Shown here: one piece after another, positions 52,565 through 62,917 of the stretch
Position numbering within the stretch: position 1 is the first letter of the stretch
How the letters are laid out: each line of letters opens with the position of its first letter
Origin: Candidatus Poribacteria bacterium
GTDB lineage: Bacteria > Poribacteria > WGA-4E > WGA-3G
DNA length: 64,000 nt
Direction of reading: 5' to 3'
NCBI GenBank assembly: GCA_007571305.1
Contig: RKRR01000133.1
Location: 20,387 to 84,386 of the forward strand
Program-made: the position numbers and the translations under genes
Notes under the pieces: generated by a model
Databases searched by the model: none
What the model saw: only the letters and a program-made list of their open reading frames with translations
Told to the model about the DNA's origin: nothing

Positions 52565-55500
52565 ATGAAATCAGAAACAACAATCAAGCAAAACCTTAAG
52601 AATACGCTAAAGAACTTCGATCAACAACCCCTCAGAGAAGCCGCCACTGCACTCCTGAACACCCTCGGCTACCACAGCCAGTTGGTTGGAAATGACAGCA
52701 TAGACGGTATTAGATTTGAACGTTGGACTGAAACCGCTTTGGAAACCGTCAATCCCTATCAGAGTCTCCGCATTGACGATTGGCAATCTTTTTACCAGGT
52801 CCTACAGGTGACAGATAATGAAATTAACGAACAGATAACTGGACAACAGCGGCTCTTTGAGAGTCAAACTATAGACAACGCCCTCAGGCAATCTTACCTG
52901 TTCGTTGCGATGGCATTGAGTGGAAAGACCTACACACGCACGGAACTTGCCAATATCGCCCGCTTTATCAGCCAAGCCGCACCACAACCGCTGCTGTTTA
53001 TCTTCCGGTATGCCGATGTCCTTACACTTGCGATTATCAATAGGCGAGCACACAAACGGGATTCATCAAAGCAGGTGCTGGAAAAGGTGACACTCATCAA
53101 AGACATCAACCTTAACTCTCCGAAGCGAGCCCATATTGACATCCTGTCTGAGCTTGATCTGCAACGACTGATTGAGAATGAAGGCGTTCACAACTTCGAT
53201 ACCCTCCACACCGCGTGGGAACGCATTCTCAATACGGAAGCACTCAATAAACGTTTCTACCGCGATCTTGAAGACTGGTATCAATGGGCAGTAGAGACGT
53301 GTCGGTTTCCAGATGCGGAAAACGAGATGCAGGTCATCCGGCTCATCACGCGGCTGCTGTTTATCTGGTTTCTCAAGGAGAAGGGATTGGTGCCGCCGGG
53401 ACTCTTCACCCCCCCCCACTGATGTTAAGTATTTTGTCAAATGAAACTGCAACATCTGATGCAACAACGCTCCTGAAAAATTTTTCCGCTGATACCTCCA
53501 CCTACTATCAAGCCATCCTCCAAAACCTCTTCTTCGCTACACTCAACACACCCATCAATCAACGAACCTTTAGCAGACGCGACAGGAGAGACCATCGAGA
53601 TACAAGCAAGTATAGATACGCGGACCTCCTCGAAAACCCAAACGCCTTCATGGAAATCCTCAAGCAAGTGCCCTTCGTCAACGGCGGCTTGTTCGACTGT
53701 CTGGATACCTTTGAAGCCACCCGTGACGGAGGTACCCGCATCGATGGATTCACCGATAACCCCAACCACCGTCAACACCTCCACGTCCCTACACAACTCT
53801 TCTTTCACGTACAGAAAGGCATCTTCCCACTCTTCAATCACTATAAGTTTACTGTCGAAGAGAATACACCGATTGAACAGGAGGTCGCCTTAGACCCTGA
53901 ACTCCTCGGACAAGTTTTTGAAAATCTGCTCGGCGCGTATAATCCGGAGACGCAGTCCACGGCACGAAGAGCCACCGGCTCCTATTACACGCCCCGGCAG
54001 ATTGTGGATTACATGGTAGACGAGGCACTCATCGCTTATTTTCTGCAGAACGTTGATCCTTATGACGGCGATAAGAAGTATTTGGAGGACCGGCTCCGCG
54101 AGGATCTCCTCGTCTATGACCAGCGCGGTGAAATAGATAAGCCAGACAACCATCTCATTGATAAAACAGAGATAGCACCGCTCATCCAAGCCATAGATGC
54201 CCTGAAAATCATCGACCCTGCTGTCGGATCGGGTGCCTTCCCGATGGGCATCCTCAATAAACTCGTGCTTGTCCTCCGAAAATTGGACCCGCAGAATGTC
54301 CGTTGGAAACAGCAGCAACTCACACAGGTTGAAAAGATTGTCGACCCAGAAAGCAGGGAAAGTGCGAAACAGGCGGTTGAGGCAGTCTTCTCCGAAGCCA
54401 ACCGCTACAACGATTACAGTAGGAAACTCTACCTCATTCAAAATTGCATCTATGGTGTAGACATCCAACCGATTGCCATTACGATTGCCAAACTCCGCTT
54501 TTTCATCTCACTTATCATAGAGCAGGAGCCGAACGCCGATCCTGTTGATAACTACGGCATCCGTCCCCTTCCCAATTTAGAAGTGAAGTTTGTTGCAGCG
54601 AACACGTTAATTGGACTAAAGAGGGATGCCACGCAGCTTCTCCTTGGCGGTGATGAGGTTGAAACCCTCCGTGAGTCAATTTCTCGGATTCGAGAACGTT
54701 ATTTCGCGGCAAACACCCGTCGTGAGAAAGGCAAATTGATTACCTCGGAGAAGGTGCTGCGCGCGGAGTTGAAAGAGGTATTGGAAAGAGATGTGGGACG
54801 GTGGATGTTGCGAGAAACAAGTCCCACTCTGGAGATGGCAGCGCAGATCGCTGCGTGGGATCCGTACGATCAGAACGCAGTCGCAGGTTTTTTAGACCCT
54901 GACTGGATGTTTGGAATAGTGGATGGATTTGATGTTGTGATTGGTAACCCACCTTACATCCGTCACGAGAAAATCCGCCCACTGAAACCTGCCTTAAAGG
55001 ACTACTTCAGGGACTTCTTCACCAGCACGGCGGACATCAGCGTCTATTTCTACAAACGTGGTGCTGAGCTCTTACGGAATGGCGGCATCTTAACCTACAT
55101 CTGCACGAATAAGTTTATGCGGAGTGGGTATGGTAAGAATCTTCGACAACTCCTGACGACAGACATATCGTTGAAAACATTTTTGGATTTTGGAAGTGTT
55201 TCTGTCTTTGATGCAGCAGTAGATACCTGCATCCTGCTCGCCGAAAAGAACGTAGCCCCTGCAAACCATACCCTCCGTGCCGTGACGCTCCGCAATGTTT
55301 CAGGGGACGTGAACGTTAGGGAAACATTTCAAACACAAGCATTTCCGATAAAAGCCTCACAACTAGCCTCGGAAGAGTGGACGATAGCACGTTTAGATGT
55401 CTTGTTCCTATTGGAAAATTTGCGGGATATTGGCAAATCATTAGAAACATACGTTGACAATCGTATTCATAGGGGTATAATCACCGGGTGCAATGATGCC

Positions 55501-56259
55501 TTTGTGATAAATTCTGCTACACGTCGAAGTTTACTAGATGAAGATGCAAGCAACTGTGAGCTCATAAAACCGTTATTTCGTGGAAGAGACATCTCCAGAT
55601 GGAAAACAGATTCAAGGGATATCTATATCATTGCGATAGCAAGCAGTGCAAATAAACAGTGGCCCTGGTCAAGTGCAGCGGATGCATCAGAAGCGGAACA
55701 AATTTTTGCACAAACCTACCCTATAATCTATCGGCATCTGGCGAATTATCAAGAACGATTAATCGCCCGTGATGACCAAGGCACGTTTTATTGGGAATTC
55801 CGTTCCTGTGCTTATTATGACGCGTTTGAAACCCCGAAAATCATCTATTCAGATATCAGTCCGTCGATGCGCGCATGCTATGATACAACAAACGCACTTT
55901 GCTTACAGACGAACTATGTTTTACCAACCTCTGACTTTTCTCTTCTTGCTATTCTGAATAGCAGACTTTTTGATTGGTATGCACGTCACAAGTTTCAGAG
56001 CCTCAATGATCCATGGGCGGGCGGTGGCTTGCGTTTTGTTGCTCAATATATGCGCCATGTTCCAATAGCAAGTAGCACCCCCACACAGAAAACTGAACTC
56101 TCGCGGTTAGTGGAGCAGATATTAGCCGATCCTGATAGCGAAAATGTTCGCGCACTTGAAAAGGAGATTGATGCGTTGGTGTATCGGCTGTATGGATTAA
56201 CAGCAGATGAGATCGCCTTAATTGAAAGAACCTATCCGGATGCGGGGATGGGTGTATGA
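52565..56259 (+). pseudogene. Eco57I-type restriction-modification methylase split by a frameshift at a C9 tract (ORFs 52565-53422 and 53284-56259)
   Basis: First ORF ends ...LKEKGLVPPGLFTPPH*; second continues ILSNETATSDATTLL...YYQAILQNLFFATLN, IIDPAVGSGAFPMGIL (motif I), VIGNPPYIRHEK (motif IV). Adding one C at 53409-53417 joins the frames. Confidence 0.8.
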
Positions 56260-56276
56260 GTTTATAGCATAATAGA

Positions 56277-57080
56277 TTAACGGGCATATATCGTTACACG
56301 CGTATGGGTATTATCAATTTCAAATTCGGGTCTTGGGTGTCCTGCCTCTGCTAATAACCTTTTTGCGATGGGGATGCCAATGCCGAACTGCTGTACCAAT
56401 TCAAAAGTTCGCATCGCGTCCGCCAGATTGGGATTCCGATAGTCAGTCAGTCCCGATTCTCCGAAATTTTCGGACGTTATCTCACCGAACACACCTCCCG
56501 GATTTAGAATCTCGATCCGATTGTTGTACCAATATACACGGACCGGGGCATTTGTCGCTTCATAGGTCCTGTGCATAATAGCGTTTCGAGTGATCTGTTG
56601 CACTGCTTCCATCAGGTAAAGGGCCGTCCGCTTTTCGAGGGGACCGGATGTAATATCAACGGCGACGCGATTGTGGGCTATGAGTTTATCATCTAAGCGG
56701 CGAACTTGATCAAGAATCGAGCCTCGGATTGTCAGACTGTCGATAATATCATCTGTGAGTTCATTCCCATCAATTCTGAGGAATTGCACATAAGCACCGG
56801 GCAGGAAGTCTTGCGGTGTTTTTCCAATCGTAAGAATTCCGAGTACAGTTGCTGTCGGATCATCCGCAGCGGTAATCATTTTTGTGGCTGCGAGTTGTTC
56901 GTTCAGACTGCGCTTATTGATTTCCAAGATTTCGGCAGCGAATGCTTTGGGGAGGTATTCATAACTGAACAGAGCAAGGTTAAGGTCTGAAATATCTGTC
57001 GTGAGAATTAGATATAGGTCGAAGGGATGATCGCGGTTTTTGATCATTTGCAGTAACTCTTCATCCGTAAAATTTGACAT
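56277..57080 (-). CDS. ATP-binding protein of the Schlafen/AlbA_2-HATPase_c_4-like group (lacks an obvious AlbA_2 domain)
   Basis: TVLGILTIGKTPQDFLPGAYVQFLRIDG...AVQQITRNAIMHRTYEATNAPVRVYWYNNRIEILNPGG. Confidence 0.75.
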   Translation of the reverse strand: MSNFTDEELLQMIKNRDHPFDLYLILTTDISDLNLALFSYEYLPKAFAAEILEINKRSLNEQLAATKMITAADDPTATVLGILTIGKTPQDFLPGAYVQFLRIDGNELTDDIIDSLTIRGSILDQVRRLDDKLIAHNRVAVDITSGPLEKRTALYLMEAVQQITRNAIMHRTYEATNAPVRVYWYNNRIEILNPGGVFGEITSENFGESGLTDYRNPNLADAMRTFELVQQFGIGIPIAKRLLAEAGHPRPEFEIDNTHTRVTIYAR

Positions 57081-57101
57081 CGGGATCTCCGCTTAATTTA
57101 A

Positions 57102-57375
57102 CCCAAGTTGGTACAGACAAGTTTTTAGATAGACAGATGCTGTTTTTCAGTGAAAATCCCTTAGTAACGTGAGTTTGATAACAAAATTTGACATACTTTC
57201 ATTCTAACGTTTCCCTCCCACTCCCTCTCTTTCCCCCTGCTTGCGGGGGAGTGGCGGGTCATTCGAAGGAGAAGGATGACGCGTTCCCAGTGGCGTGGAG
57301 ATTCACGTTTAATCAAACTCACATTTTAGTATATTGATGCACAGGCTACCAGCCTATGCTACAGAAATGGAAACT
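57102..57375. mobile_element. Family-3/4-like element interrupted by a family-5 element
   Basis: AACCCAAGTTGGTAC at left, GCACAGGCTACCAGCCTATGCTAC...AACTTGGGATAA at right, with family-5 sequence between. Confidence 0.6.
57166..57325. mobile_element. Family-5 MITE-like element
   Basis: AACGTGAGTTTGAT...ATCAAACTCACATT, flanked by TTAGT at 57161-57165 and 57326-57330; homolog of 22742-22892. Confidence 0.75.
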
Positions 57376-57489
57376 TGGGATAATTTCGTAAAATCGAAAG
57401 TTTTCACAATAAGTATACCGAGAGAATTTGGATTTGTCAAGGCACCATATAGATTCTGCCTACCTTGGTTAAGTGAACCGTGGAACAAA

Positions 57490-59181
57490 TCAATAGAATA
57501 CATGTACCCGATTCTTTCCACGAACGGTTTCGTCTGACATCGCGATCGGAACTTCAACAACAACTATCAGAGCACCATCCTGACTTATAGCAAGTGTATC
57601 GTAGGGCAGTTGCCCCTCTGTGCGGTAAGTGTACAGGTACTTCGCCAAACCATTACCTTCTGCTGTCAGATCAAACACTGATACCCCATGCAAACTCTCA
57701 TTCGGGTCCTGTGCGCGTTTGGAAACCGACAGCACGGCATAACGATCCTTTGCGTCAATGCACAAACCTTGTGGCATATTCTCAAGTTTCCATTGCCACA
57801 TCTTTTCGCCATGCCACGTGTAAGCGAACAACGTCATTCCGTTAGGATGACCTGCTGAGGGTTTTTGTGCCCCCTTTCTGAGGTGATATGGGATATACGT
57901 GTCCCCTGTAACGAAGAGTGCTGCAGCATCCGTCGCGCCGATCGTACCGGCAGTCGCGATAATAGGGACACCACTCACCTCCAGCGGGGTCGTCAGGTTT
58001 TCTTGCCATATCGGTTCCGGTGTATCCATACCAAAGATAAGTGCCCGTCCATCGTCGGTTGTCACATTGATGTACTTACCATCGGGAGACATGCTGACAC
58101 CGCGCCAGAATGTGACCTGTGTGAAATACTCGCGCAGCGGCTCAATATCCATGTGCCACCGTTTCGTTCCATTTTCTGCATTGAGGACAGATAATTTACC
58201 ATTACCAGCACCGTCTTCATCCGTTGCACTTCCTTGTAAGTTATGCCCGCTATCTGTTAGGAGTGCCAGCGTTTTCCCGGCAGCACCTACATCAAACCAA
58301 CGTATCACCTTCGACACCGCGCCTTCACGAGGCCATTTCCAGATAATATTCCCCGTTTTTCCATTGAATCTATAGAGTTGGGATTTTTTAAGTGGCGTGT
58401 TATTCTCTGTCCACGAGTGTACGCTTGCCACTAAAACGTCTCCATTCGCCAACGTTCGCATACACGAGGGCCCCGGGTAACTTACCCAGGCATAGACACT
58501 ATCAGGATTCGTCGGTATGGAGGTGTCGATATCGTCAGCAGTACGATATTTCCAACGAAGTGTCGGCTTATCGGTTGTTAGATCATAGCAGTAGATAAAT
58601 CCATCTGCTGCCTGTTCACCAATATAGAGTTGCGTATCATCAGGGCTGAACACCATCCGTCTCACATAGCCTTCCGAGATACGTGTTTTCCAGAGAACTT
58701 CACCGGTCAGTGGTTGGAGTACTGCAAGGTGTCCGCTGTCGGTTGCAATTGCTAATTTCGGTCTATTTCCATGTCCTAATGCAAGGGCTGTGGGTTTCGC
58801 GGGTTGACGAAGGTTTTCCATCAACGACAAGAGCCCATCTAATTCGACGGTGCGGATAAGATAAGGCTCCGGCTTCAGCGGTGAAGTCGCCGTTGTTTGG
58901 CTATCATTCAAGTGAAATTGGTAATTTTGGTTCGGTTGCCATGCAAATTGGAGCAGAACGCGGTTTGCACCAAGTGATTGGGTTGCGGGTGCCTCAACTA
59001 ACGCGTGCAATGTGCCATTAGATAGAGTTGCAACGTTAATTTCACCTTCAAGACCATTTTTGGATTCAACTTCAAGGACTGCCCCTGTCCGCACCCAAGT
59101 AACATCCACGTTGGCTGTTGTGATACTACTGGATACAAGGATGAGCAGGTAAATTAAAGAAAAAAAATAAATTCGCTTCAT
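57490..59181 (-). CDS. PQQ-like beta-propeller protein, secreted
   Basis: Signal peptide MKRIYFFSLIYLLILVSSSITTA; GHLAVLQPLTGEVLWKTRIS, RFNGKTGNIIWKWPREG, SVLNAENGTKRWHMDIEP repeats. Confidence 0.75.
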   Translation of the reverse strand: MKRIYFFSLIYLLILVSSSITTANVDVTWVRTGAVLEVESKNGLEGEINVATLSNGTLHALVEAPATQSLGANRVLLQFAWQPNQNYQFHLNDSQTTATSPLKPEPYLIRTVELDGLLSLMENLRQPAKPTALALGHGNRPKLAIATDSGHLAVLQPLTGEVLWKTRISEGYVRRMVFSPDDTQLYIGEQAADGFIYCYDLTTDKPTLRWKYRTADDIDTSIPTNPDSVYAWVSYPGPSCMRTLANGDVLVASVHSWTENNTPLKKSQLYRFNGKTGNIIWKWPREGAVSKVIRWFDVGAAGKTLALLTDSGHNLQGSATDEDGAGNGKLSVLNAENGTKRWHMDIEPLREYFTQVTFWRGVSMSPDGKYINVTTDDGRALIFGMDTPEPIWQENLTTPLEVSGVPIIATAGTIGATDAAALFVTGDTYIPYHLRKGAQKPSAGHPNGMTLFAYTWHGEKMWQWKLENMPQGLCIDAKDRYAVLSVSKRAQDPNESLHGVSVFDLTAEGNGLAKYLYTYRTEGQLPYDTLAISQDGALIVVVEVPIAMSDETVRGKNRVHVFY

Positions 59182-59305
59182 TGTTAGATTCCTTATGTTT
59201 GGATGGGACTGCTGGTAGCAGGCTACTTATAGCCCGTTCGAAAATTATACGATTTTAAATACTTAACTTCATGAAATGGCCCGATCAGTCTATAGAGGAG
59301 ATGCC

Positions 59306-61255
59306 TCAATCCGCCACACGCCAAAGTCCGCGTCCTAATCTTGCACCGAGAAGGACACCGATAAATGTATAGACAAACCCCTCTATTAGAATTCGCAGAA
59401 CGATATACCAATCGGCATAGAAAAGCCGATAGAACAGTATAGAGAGTTGAAAATCGACGTAAACCGAGAGCGCGTCACAGATGCCTAATACGACTGCCCA
59501 TGCCAGTAACGGGCGATTCCGCACGAGTAAAAACCCTGTTTCCAGTAAGAGTACACTTGTGCCGGTATAGACGATCGCCATCGGTGTGAAAAGTCCGAAT
59601 GTTACGCCTCCCAACAGCAGACGGACCGCAGAGACAAGCAAGATTACGCCACTTCCCTTAGTGCGTTCCTGATGGGTGGTCTCAGTATTCTTTGGATCTC
59701 CGTTGATGTATATCAATAGTGCCGTTAGCAAGGCGTAGTAGAGCGTCTCATTGATTAAACCAGTCAGCAGTACAGAAACAGGACCTAAGATGGCGCGGAT
59801 TAAGTTAAGGAACAGTGTTGACGGAACCATCACCGCTACAAAAACCGTTGTGCTGAACAGAGCAATCACAATTAGATGCTTCGTTGTGAAACGTGCGAAA
59901 AGTCGCCTGTGGAATCGTAAGACAGTTGTGAAACCGAGGCAACTGCTGATAATTGCCAATAGACTTACGAGCAACGCTTGTTGATTTGGAACGATGAGGT
60001 GCAGTGGCCGTTGTTCGCGAAGAATTGTCGCATCACTTCCCCAAATCTTTACTGTAACAGCCCGTTCATAGTCCCCAGGGATTGCCTGCTCCATCTTACC
60101 CTGACTTAAATGCACTGGATGAAAATAGATAGGCAAAGGGATCTCTGTAACCGTGCCCCCCGGCAGACTCGCAAATGCCACGGTTTGATTCACTCGTCCT
60201 TTCGCTGTCTCTGGAGGTGCCAGAAAGGGAATAATTTCGTCAGTCTTCGCATCTGTGTTTGTTGATGACACAACTACGTGGATCGTTTCTTCACCTCGGT
60301 TGCGGAGTTGGACTGTCTGATAAGTTGTAGGCTCGAATGCATTGGTCTGTGGTGTTCGGAACCAACTGAATAAGGGTCGTGGGTAGTAGATGGTATCTTC
60401 TCGCTGCTTCAGATCCGCCGTGCCTGTTGCGTCTGTAGGCATTTCAATTGACTCTATGGAGAGATGCTCGGCGATATCAGCGATAGTTGCTATCCGCAAT
60501 TGCACAGTTGATTGCTGTTCCCATGTCTTTCCTGTGTCTGTTGTGAAACGGACAACGCCTGAAATTTCCTGTCTGTCCAGTTGATTTGCCCTGGATGTTT
60601 TCAAAACTAATTCGCGGTACCACACCTCCGATGCGACACCAAGTCTACCGGTGGTAGAGAGGCACGTTTTCGCATCTATTGTTTCCTGTTTCCAATCTGC
60701 TGGAAAGCGAACCGCGGTTAGGGTTGATGGTAGACAAACTTCCAAATCAAAGGTTGTCGGTACATTCCCATTCCTAACAAGAACGGTAGCAGTCATTTCA
60801 CTTTCATGCAAAACGAGTGCCCTCTGGATGCTTTCTGAGGTGCTTCCTGCACCGGACTGGTTCGCGGCACCATAGGGAATAGCGATCTCTAAATTTCCTT
60901 GTGTGTAGGTCCGCGGTGCTGTCACGCTTTGAGCAGTAACATCTCCTGTGGATAAAGTAGCCTCAAACCTATAGATCTCCCCTTCGTTCCATTGAAAATA
61001 AAGGGATTCTGTCTGACGAGGTGGTCCAGGAAAGTTGAGTTGTGCCACCCTCACACCGTCCGCCCGAAAAGCATTCAGATGCTGTACCGGTGCCGTCGCA
61101 TCAAATTGCACTTTCGCCCCTAATGAAAAGAACGTCACTTTCCATGAGAACGGTTCCTCTTTAGACTCTGGGGTGCAACTGATGAGAAAAACAAGAATAG
61201 GCAAACACGAGAAAATCCTCTCTAATGTTGTAGTCCGATTCAGTGAATACATCAT
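59306..61255 (-). CDS. Lipoprotein with extracytoplasmic beta domains and C-terminal polytopic membrane domain (possible ECF S-component-like)
   Basis: Lipobox-like FLISC; C-term multi-TM KHLIVIALFSTTVFVAVMVPSTLFLNLIRAILGPVSVLLTGLINETLYYALLTALLIYINGD... The S-component assignment is inference. Confidence 0.5.
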   Translation of the reverse strand: MMYSLNRTTTLERIFSCLPILVFLISCTPESKEEPFSWKVTFFSLGAKVQFDATAPVQHLNAFRADGVRVAQLNFPGPPRQTESLYFQWNEGEIYRFEATLSTGDVTAQSVTAPRTYTQGNLEIAIPYGAANQSGAGSTSESIQRALVLHESEMTATVLVRNGNVPTTFDLEVCLPSTLTAVRFPADWKQETIDAKTCLSTTGRLGVASEVWYRELVLKTSRANQLDRQEISGVVRFTTDTGKTWEQQSTVQLRIATIADIAEHLSIESIEMPTDATGTADLKQREDTIYYPRPLFSWFRTPQTNAFEPTTYQTVQLRNRGEETIHVVVSSTNTDAKTDEIIPFLAPPETAKGRVNQTVAFASLPGGTVTEIPLPIYFHPVHLSQGKMEQAIPGDYERAVTVKIWGSDATILREQRPLHLIVPNQQALLVSLLAIISSCLGFTTVLRFHRRLFARFTTKHLIVIALFSTTVFVAVMVPSTLFLNLIRAILGPVSVLLTGLINETLYYALLTALLIYINGDPKNTETTHQERTKGSGVILLVSAVRLLLGGVTFGLFTPMAIVYTGTSVLLLETGFLLVRNRPLLAWAVVLGICDALSVYVDFQLSILFYRLFYADWYIVLRILIEGFVYTFIGVLLGARLGRGLWRVAD

Positions 61256-61341
61256 ACAGTTTCCTTCGAGCTCACCGGTGCCGTTGCGTATCTCTGGATG
61301 AGACGAATGAATGGGCGCGGCTGCAAACCGCGCCCTGAATA

Positions 61342-62688
61342 TCAATGAAGTCCTTGCTCTATCAGCACGAGATCAAAAATATTAACCACTTCGTCTCCGT
61401 TAACATCGGCGAGGATTCCAGCACCCTCGTCCCCGAGAAAACGACTTGCGATTATCATATCTTTCATATTGATGACCCCATCATTATTGATGTCTTCGCG
61501 TCGCGGGACAATCCTTGCGAACCCCAAAGTAGAGCCGCCCGGGCCGACACGATAGGATCTTAGGAGAGACGCATCTAACACGTCCATGGTGCGAACGTAA
61601 TCCTGTCCGCCGCCCGACCAGTCAGGCTGAGTAATATAGAGATTTCCAGCCGGTGAAAAGGTCAGTCCCCCGCTGATAGATGTCCCTGCATCGTTACTGA
61701 AATTAGCGATCGTGTTGTCTTCATCCCGAATCCAATTTCGTGCTGTGACATCATAGACCAGCAACCCAGGATTTTGCCAACTGCCTTGGATAAACAACTG
61801 TTTTTCTGAATTGAGAGCGAAGGAGCCGGGTGTCAGTTTGAGTTTAACCGTTTCCATAACCTCATCGGTATTCGCGTCAATCAGGACAATACTTCCAAGG
61901 ATGTCATTGTAATTGCCCGTCGTTTTGACAATGACAGTAGAATCGCCATCGTTAAGGATTCCGCCTGCGTTTGTCGGCACCGGAATGGATTTCAATATGA
62001 TGTCTGTCTCTGTATCAATCACTGTGACACTGCTATCGTAATAGGTCGTTTTCCGTGCAACCGGATCCCACTCCCATGCGGGGTTCGTGACGTATGCTTT
62101 GCCGTTGAGGAGCGTAATACCAGTCGGTTTGTTGAAGGAACCAGTGAGTACCTTTGTCACATTGCGATTCGGAATATCAACGACATGTACCTCGTGCGTC
62201 GCGGCACACGTAACGTACAACTTCTGATCGTTGACCAGAGCGATCTGCTGCGGCGTTGTACCCGCTTGGATCGGGATTTCGCCGACAAACTCACGATCTT
62301 CCAAGTTAATAATATAGATATTGTCGCCGGAACTTGTTCCGCCAGTGATGGGTAAGTTGAAACTCGTGATATAGGCAAGATGCGCGTGAATAGAGAGGCC
62401 AATTGCCCGTCGCCGCAATATCGGATCAAAGCCGAGGCGGAGTATCTCATTGTTAACAGCCCGTCTCTCATTTGATTCTCCCAGATCAATGAGTGAGAGA
62501 GAAGCGACGATGCCTAAGTCGGGATGTGTCAGGGCATTTATGACAACTGCCAGGTCTTGAATCTCTGTTTGTCCAAAGGCTGGACTCATGAGGAGAGTAA
62601 AGAGGAACGCACCTATCAGTAGAAGCGCGTATCGTTTGGGACGCAGCGGGGACAAAAAATGCCGCCGAGAAAAAAAAACTTTGTTCAT
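61342..62688 (-). CDS. YncE-like beta-propeller protein with C-terminal dockerin-type repeat
   Basis: INLEDREFVGEIPIQAGTTPQQIALVNDQKLYVTCAATHEVHVVDIPNRNVTKVLTGSFNKPTGITLLNGKAYVTN; DINNDGVINMKDMIIASRFLG...ADVNGDEVVNIFDLVLIEQ dockerin pair. Confidence 0.8.
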   Translation of the reverse strand: MNKVFFSRRHFLSPLRPKRYALLLIGAFLFTLLMSPAFGQTEIQDLAVVINALTHPDLGIVASLSLIDLGESNERRAVNNEILRLGFDPILRRRAIGLSIHAHLAYITSFNLPITGGTSSGDNIYIINLEDREFVGEIPIQAGTTPQQIALVNDQKLYVTCAATHEVHVVDIPNRNVTKVLTGSFNKPTGITLLNGKAYVTNPAWEWDPVARKTTYYDSSVTVIDTETDIILKSIPVPTNAGGILNDGDSTVIVKTTGNYNDILGSIVLIDANTDEVMETVKLKLTPGSFALNSEKQLFIQGSWQNPGLLVYDVTARNWIRDEDNTIANFSNDAGTSISGGLTFSPAGNLYITQPDWSGGGQDYVRTMDVLDASLLRSYRVGPGGSTLGFARIVPRREDINNDGVINMKDMIIASRFLGDEGAGILADVNGDEVVNIFDLVLIEQGLH

Positions 62689-62917
62689 TAGAACCTCCGT
62701 AATGAAACAAAAAGCCCCTGCCTTCATAGCCTTTTTGTAGCAAGTATTGACTTGCGAACGGCTCGAAAAGCAGAGGGGGCGACATTCTGTGTGAGTCTTA
62801 TCCTGTAGTTTCGTGTGAGAATCTATACCTTATGCGGATATTGCTATGTTTCTAACAGGATATTGCTGCGCGCTGTTCCACTGCTTTCCCGCGAAAGCAG
62901 ATGTGTGAAGCACGATT

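Noticed and set aside
53437-54468. Antisense ORFs (134 and 192 aa) inside the methylase gene.
   Set aside because: They lie opposite conserved methylase coding sequence.
62881-62900. Perfect hairpin CTGCTTTCCCGCGAAAGCAG downstream of the riboswitch as a terminator.
   Set aside because: No T-run follows it on the minus strand; role as expression platform is unsupported.
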